A DNA stretch of 18,003 nt from Alphaproteobacteria bacterium. Its GTDB lineage: Bacteria > Pseudomonadota > Alphaproteobacteria > CAAHEQ01 > UBA3637. Where the stretch lies: NCBI GenBank assembly GCA_017513365.1, contig JAFXFY010000047.1:1-18003 (forward strand), written 5' to 3'. The notes below the pieces were generated by a model. That model did no database searches, had not been told where the DNA came from, and worked only from the letters and a program-made list of their open reading frames with translations. Positions 14,544 through 18,003 of this stretch are shown piece by piece (within the stretch, counting starts at the first letter, position 1; each line of letters opens with the position of its first letter). The position numbers and the translations under genes were made by a program.

Positions 14544-16001
14544 ATGATAAATTTAAAAATGATAATGGGAGCCGGCGTTTGTGCCGTTGCTTTGTGTTTC
14601 GGATTATCTGTATCGGCGGCAGAAAGTGGTGCCGGCAAGGGAAGAGAAAAAGCTGGACAGGTTTTAGAGCCGGTTGCGGATGCTATTGCGCCTTCTGTTG
14701 AAATACTCCCGGGTTTTGAGTATGGCGGCGCTGAACAAGTTGAGGCTTATACACGATTGTGGAGTGATACAGCTGATGGTGTTAGCGGTATTTTAGGGGG
14801 GAGTGCTAATTCGGAAAATATCGGGAAAGCTTTGCATGGAATTGGAATTATTGGTACCCCTAGTGGATTGAATGATATGTTAAGCAGTGGTGTTAACTTT
14901 TCAGGTGTTAATGGAATAGTAAATAGCACTTTTGGTGGTCCTAAACTGTCTAATATTGGTACGGCTATTAAAAATTTTAAAAATATGAATTCATTATCTG
15001 ATTTGACGAATTTGAAAAATTTGGGCAATGTTGGGATGAGTTTTTTAAAAGATATGTCACCCGAAATTAAACAACTTATGGGAATGGCATTTGATGATTT
15101 AGGATTGGATAGTATGATCGGCGGATTGGGCGGTGGCGGTTATCCTGTTTTAATGCCGACTAATTCAGCTCAAAGTGCGGCTGCTGTTGGAACGTCAAAG
15201 GCTCAAACTGCTGCAACCGAAGGATTGTTGGATGCAGAAACGGATTTAACCGCTTCATTCGGTCCGGTCGGTAATATGGACGGACGTATGGGACAATGCA
15301 GTATTAATGGCGAAGATTATTCCCAACCTATCAGTTATTGGTTGCAAGCTGTAGGACCGAAATTAGAGGGAACTTGCCCGTGGTTATATTTAGATACATA
15401 TTGTTGGCCGACGATTGGTGTTGGGACATTGTTGGGTAAAGATTTAAAAACAATGTACCAGACATTTATGGCTATGGAGTATGTGGATGCTAGTGGGAAT
15501 CCATTGGATAAACGCACTCAAGAGGCGGATTTAAGACAAATTTATAATTTGCATGTTACATGTCGTAGTAAGTTGCAAAGTGATCCCGCTGGCGCTAAAG
15601 AAATCTACAATTATTCTTGTGGTGGGAATCATTGGAAAAATATGTTTAATGGCCGTCGTATTTCTGATCAGGCGATGCAATCGGCGTCGTTTGATGAAAT
15701 TTGTAAAGGACATGCGAAGGTTTGGGCAAACTATTGGAAACAATTGGGGAAAAATTATACTGACTTACCATTGTTGCATCAAGTGTTTGTTGTAGATGTT
15801 TCTTACCAAGCCGGTGCCGGTGCCGTTAAGGGAAATAACAGAAAGTATTTGCCCAATAGAACGCCGGTATGGCAAAATTTAGCATCGGGTAATTGTGGCG
15901 GAGCGGCTTCTGCTTTTTCCGGTCAAAGATTGTGTACGGAATTTTCCAGCAGATGTCAGCAACGTAAAGCAATGATTACCCAAGGATGTGGTGGGTCATA
16001 A
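14544..16001 (+). CDS. Secreted GH24 (T4-lysozyme-type) muramidase with a long N-terminal region
   Basis: The protein has 485 aa. A signal peptide (core GAGVCAVALCFGLSVSAA) gives export. Residues about 30-240 form a Gly/Asn/Ser-rich, low-complexity region with LPGFEYGGAEQ and no known domain. From about 255 a GH24 lysozyme domain is readable: PKLEGTCPWLYLDTYCWPTI, then GVGTLLGKD. E275, D284 and T290 have the E-8-D-5-T spacing of the T4 lysozyme catalytic triad (E11, D20, T26). LPLLHQVFVVDVSYQAGAGAVK (about 408-429) corresponds to the later conserved helix, and SSRCQQRKAMITQGC to the terminal basic helix. An insertion (about 300-375) and at least ten cysteines imply a disulfide-stabilised periplasmic enzyme. 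It heads an operon with exported VirB5-like proteins, so a role opening peptidoglycan for a secretion apparatus is likely, a job normally done by VirB1. A phage origin is possible, but there are no phage neighbours. Confidence 0.82.
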   Translation: MINLKMIMGAGVCAVALCFGLSVSAAESGAGKGREKAGQVLEPVADAIAPSVEILPGFEYGGAEQVEAYTRLWSDTADGVSGILGGSANSENIGKALHGIGIIGTPSGLNDMLSSGVNFSGVNGIVNSTFGGPKLSNIGTAIKNFKNMNSLSDLTNLKNLGNVGMSFLKDMSPEIKQLMGMAFDDLGLDSMIGGLGGGGYPVLMPTNSAQSAAAVGTSKAQTAATEGLLDAETDLTASFGPVGNMDGRMGQCSINGEDYSQPISYWLQAVGPKLEGTCPWLYLDTYCWPTIGVGTLLGKDLKTMYQTFMAMEYVDASGNPLDKRTQEADLRQIYNLHVTCRSKLQSDPAGAKEIYNYSCGGNHWKNMFNGRRISDQAMQSASFDEICKGHAKVWANYWKQLGKNYTDLPLLHQVFVVDVSYQAGAGAVKGNNRKYLPNRTPVWQNLASGNCGGAASAFSGQRLCTEFSSRCQQRKAMITQGCGGS

Positions 16002-16068
16002 GAACATCAAAACAATGGGGGAGGTATTCCCTTTCCAGAAGCCAAAAAATAAAAACAGGAGGTTTGTT

Positions 16069-16680
16069 ATGAAGTTTCGTTCTTTATTTTATACGTTTTT
16101 ATTGATACCGATTTTAGGTGTATCTCCTGTTTTTGCAGCGGATATGCCCGAGTTGGAATATTCATGGAGTGAATTGGATGGTACGACCCACTCTCGTATG
16201 ATTTCACCATCTGGTGATATTTTGGATACGGGTATGGATACGTTGGCTCCTTTAGGTTTGGCTCCGATTAACATTCCTGCAGCCGGCTTAAAACCCGAGT
16301 TATTTAAAGATCCGAAAAAGGCAGCGGCAACACTGAAACGTGTTTTATTCCCGCCGGAAGATGAGAAAAAGGCACAAGAAATGACGGCGGAAGAAAACCG
16401 GAAAATGCGTGCTTACCGCAAGGTATTGATGGATCAAACGATATCTTATGCAATGGGATTGGGAAAATTGGTTGAAAACGGGATTGAAAACTTTAATAAG
16501 CGGCGAGATAATGCGTTAAAATTTGTCAATTCGGCCCAAAATTTGCGTGAAGATGTTCAAGTATTAAACGGCATTATGTTGGGTCAGTTTGGTGAAGTTA
16601 ACAAAACGTTGGGATTGAATGCAACATTTGCAATTATGCAATTATCAGACGTGTTTTATCAATCCAGCTCAATGCAATAA
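16069..16680 (+). CDS. Exported helical protein, possibly VirB5/TrbJ-like
   Basis: The protein has 203 aa from the ATG at 16069, set by AGGAGG (16057-16062) with 6-nt spacing; a frame extending up to 15988 overlaps the previous gene and is rejected. The signal peptide is MKFRSLFYTFLLIPILGVSP with cleavage after VFA or VFAA (23/24). The mature N-terminal 70 residues are Pro/Gly-rich. From about 100 it is charged and helical, ending KFVNSAQNLREDVQVLNGIM and LNATFAIMQLSDVFYQ, which resembles the C-terminal helical bundle of VirB5/TrbJ minor pilus proteins. Similarity is by pattern, not by a diagnostic motif. It lies 67 nt after the GH24 gene and 15 nt before the next gene, so all three are one operon. 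Confidence 0.72.
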   Translation: MKFRSLFYTFLLIPILGVSPVFAADMPELEYSWSELDGTTHSRMISPSGDILDTGMDTLAPLGLAPINIPAAGLKPELFKDPKKAAATLKRVLFPPEDEKKAQEMTAEENRKMRAYRKVLMDQTISYAMGLGKLVENGIENFNKRRDNALKFVNSAQNLREDVQVLNGIMLGQFGEVNKTLGLNATFAIMQLSDVFYQSSSMQ

Positions 16681-16695
16681 AACAGGAGGTGTGTC

Positions 16696-17988
16696 ATGAT
16701 GAAAAAAATATTATATATGGCTCTGCCTTTAGTGGTTGTTCATACGTCGGCGTGGGCATTGACGCCGGTATTTGCAGATATTCAGCAAAATGTTCAACAA
16801 GCATTGATTGAAGGTCAAAACGCTGTATCGGTTGCTCAAACACAATTGAATCAAATTCAAACGTTAAAAACAACGGCATTGAATGGGTATGCAGGTGTTA
16901 AAAATACTGTGGCCGATTTACAGCAATTGCCCCAGGTATATTTAACCTCATTTGAAAATAAGGCAAACAGCTTGATTAATGGCACCATGAAATCTGTTTT
17001 GGGGACAGATATTGTTGGCGATTGGTCTGCTCAAGATTTGATGGATTTTGATGTGGATAAGTTGAAAGAAATAGGCTTGGATACGGATATTATTGGTGGT
17101 TGGTCGGTAAATGATGTGATGAATTTAGGAGCAGATGACCTAAAAAATATGGGGTTGGATACCTTAGAGGGTATAACCGAAGACCAATTGCGAAAGTTAT
17201 TAGGTGATCAGCTGGGCGGGAAATTGACTCCTGCTCAAGTTAAGGAAATTGCTAATGACCCGAAAAAAATTGCTGGTTTGTTAAGTGGGCTGACAAAGGC
17301 AAAACAGACACAGCAAGGAACGGCACCAAAACCGTCCAAAGGATTGGAAGGATTGGGGTTAAAAGGGTCTACCGGTATGAATACCACATCGGTTCAAACA
17401 ACCTCTACGGGACCGGATGGTAATCGGTCTGATGCCTTTAATGGAACGGGTAATGCTTCTACGGCTCAATTTGCTGAGGCTCAAAAAGCCTTTACGGAGA
17501 TGCGTGAGCGTATTGAACAAAAAATGCAATTACCAAAAACACAAGATGAAATGCTGAATATGACCGCCGATCAGATAGCACAAATAGAGTTATTGCAAAC
17601 AGAGGCTCAAAAAGAATTGGGTATTCAAGGATTGGCTATGTCTTGGATTCGTCAAGAGGTAACAAAACAACGATTGCCGAAACAAGAGGAGGCTATTACA
17701 AAATTGTTTAATGAAAAAGCAACGGATGAACGAGGGACTATCCAATTGGTTTCGGCATTGTCTGTGATGACGGCTGAGGCTCAAAACTATGCATCAACGG
17801 TTTATGCTGTGGATTTAACGGCCTTTGGAACGCAAGCGAACAAACGGACGGGAACCAGTACGTCAGCGACATTATCTCAAGCTGAATTAGGAGATACCAA
17901 GACTCAGACGGGTGCATCAACCGGTACATCACAAGGAAATCAAACCAATGCATCGCCGGTACCGACAAATGAGATGGCAAGACAATAA
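16696..17988 (+). CDS. Exported VirB5/TrbJ-like helical protein with an inserted tandem repeat
   Basis: The protein has 430 aa. AGGAGG (16684-16689) is 6 nt from the ATG. The signal peptide core is ILYMALPLVVVHTSAWA, cleaved before LTPVFAD. Residues 24-85 (LTPVFADIQQNVQQALIEGQ, then VAQTQLNQIQTLKT) look like the N-terminus of VirB5/TrbJ family proteins. Residues about 258-380 (AEAQKAFTEMRERIEQKM, then LVSALSVMTAEAQNYASTVY) look like the C-terminal helices of the same group. Between them sits a low-complexity insert holding two 26-residue repeats (104-155) and a Thr/Gly/Ser-rich linker. The C-terminal 45 residues are again Thr/Ser/Gln-rich. VirB5 proteins are minor pilus components at the tip of type IV secretion pili; this one is about twice their usual length. 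The family call is tentative. Confidence 0.75.
   Translation: MMKKILYMALPLVVVHTSAWALTPVFADIQQNVQQALIEGQNAVSVAQTQLNQIQTLKTTALNGYAGVKNTVADLQQLPQVYLTSFENKANSLINGTMKSVLGTDIVGDWSAQDLMDFDVDKLKEIGLDTDIIGGWSVNDVMNLGADDLKNMGLDTLEGITEDQLRKLLGDQLGGKLTPAQVKEIANDPKKIAGLLSGLTKAKQTQQGTAPKPSKGLEGLGLKGSTGMNTTSVQTTSTGPDGNRSDAFNGTGNASTAQFAEAQKAFTEMRERIEQKMQLPKTQDEMLNMTADQIAQIELLQTEAQKELGIQGLAMSWIRQEVTKQRLPKQEEAITKLFNEKATDERGTIQLVSALSVMTAEAQNYASTVYAVDLTAFGTQANKRTGTSTSATLSQAELGDTKTQTGASTGTSQGNQTNASPVPTNEMARQ
17005..17160 (+). repeat. Two tandem 78-bp (26-residue) in-frame repeats
   Basis: Residues 104-129 (TDIVGDWSAQDLMDF...) and 130-155 (TDIIGGWSVNDVMNL...) of the VirB5-like protein align over 26 positions. A partial third unit begins TLEGITEDQL at 156. 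The unit pattern is (T)DIxGxWSxxDxMxxxxDxLKxxGLD. Confidence 0.8.
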
Positions 17989-18000
17989 GGAGGGATGAAC

Positions 18001-18003
18001 ATG
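18001..18003 (+). CDS. Start codon of the next gene, cut by the window end
   Basis: The window ends in ATG, 6-7 nt after AAGGAGGG (17987-17994), which overlaps the stop of the previous gene. Another ATG at 17995 is too close to the ribosome site. The spacing shows that the secretion-like operon continues; the product cannot be read. Confidence 0.6.

Noticed and set aside
15988..16068. N-terminal extension of the 203-aa exported protein
   Set aside because: It would overlap the GH24 gene and bury the signal peptide; AGGAGG at 16057-16062 fixes the start at 16069.
16002..16068. Small hairpin (GGGA / TCCC) in the gap before the 203-aa gene
   Set aside because: A 4-bp stem with a 5-nt loop is expected by chance in this sequence.

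Overview
The window is AT-rich, gene-dense chromosomal DNA from a Gram-negative bacterium, most likely a host-associated alphaproteobacterium. The evidence is the divergent aroK / xerD neighbourhood, the lptF-lptD-surA order, and an LptD with the CxxC-containing signature seen in alphaproteobacterial LptD. The species cannot be read from the sequence. I see no tRNA, rRNA, CRISPR array, insertion sequence or integrase scar.

Layout. 1-205 (minus) is the start of sdaA, L-serine dehydratase. 349-3613 (plus) is an accessory block of four genes without recognised names. Two are paralogous single-pass membrane proteins built from a WG-like repeat plus a shared C-terminal domain, one is a two-helix membrane protein, and one is a soluble protein with a transglutaminase/papain-like Cys-His-Asp signature. 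The last three form a tight operon behind a perfect-consensus extended -10 promoter. A 42-codon ORF with its own terminator (3677-3819) follows. On the minus strand come a DUF3943 outer-membrane-type protein (3823-4587), then aroK coupled to a CNNM/CorB-type (HlyC/CorC family) membrane protein (4668-6523). AroB, which I expect between these two genes in alphaproteobacteria, is absent.

From 6619 the plus strand carries a 50-aa membrane peptide gene, a 511-aa exported helical protein, xerD, an unusual single ORF joining LptF to LptD (9188-12418), surA and folD. This is an envelope-biogenesis set: LptF extracts LPS from the inner membrane, LptD inserts it in the outer membrane, and SurA chaperones LptD and other outer-membrane proteins. 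The partner permease gene lptG is not in the window.

From 14473 a new extended -10 promoter starts a run of genes with near-perfect Shine-Dalgarno sites. The first is a secreted, cysteine-rich protein with a C-terminal GH24 (T4-lysozyme-type) domain showing exact catalytic E-D-T spacing. Two exported helical proteins that resemble the VirB5/TrbJ group follow, and a further start codon lies at the window end. I read this as the beginning of a type IV secretion or conjugation-like operon in which a lysozyme replaces the usual VirB1 lytic transglycosylase. That reading is inference. The three points most worth a second look are the LptF-LptD fusion, the GH24 lysozyme heading the secretion-like operon, and the transglutaminase-like protein with its WG-like membrane partners.
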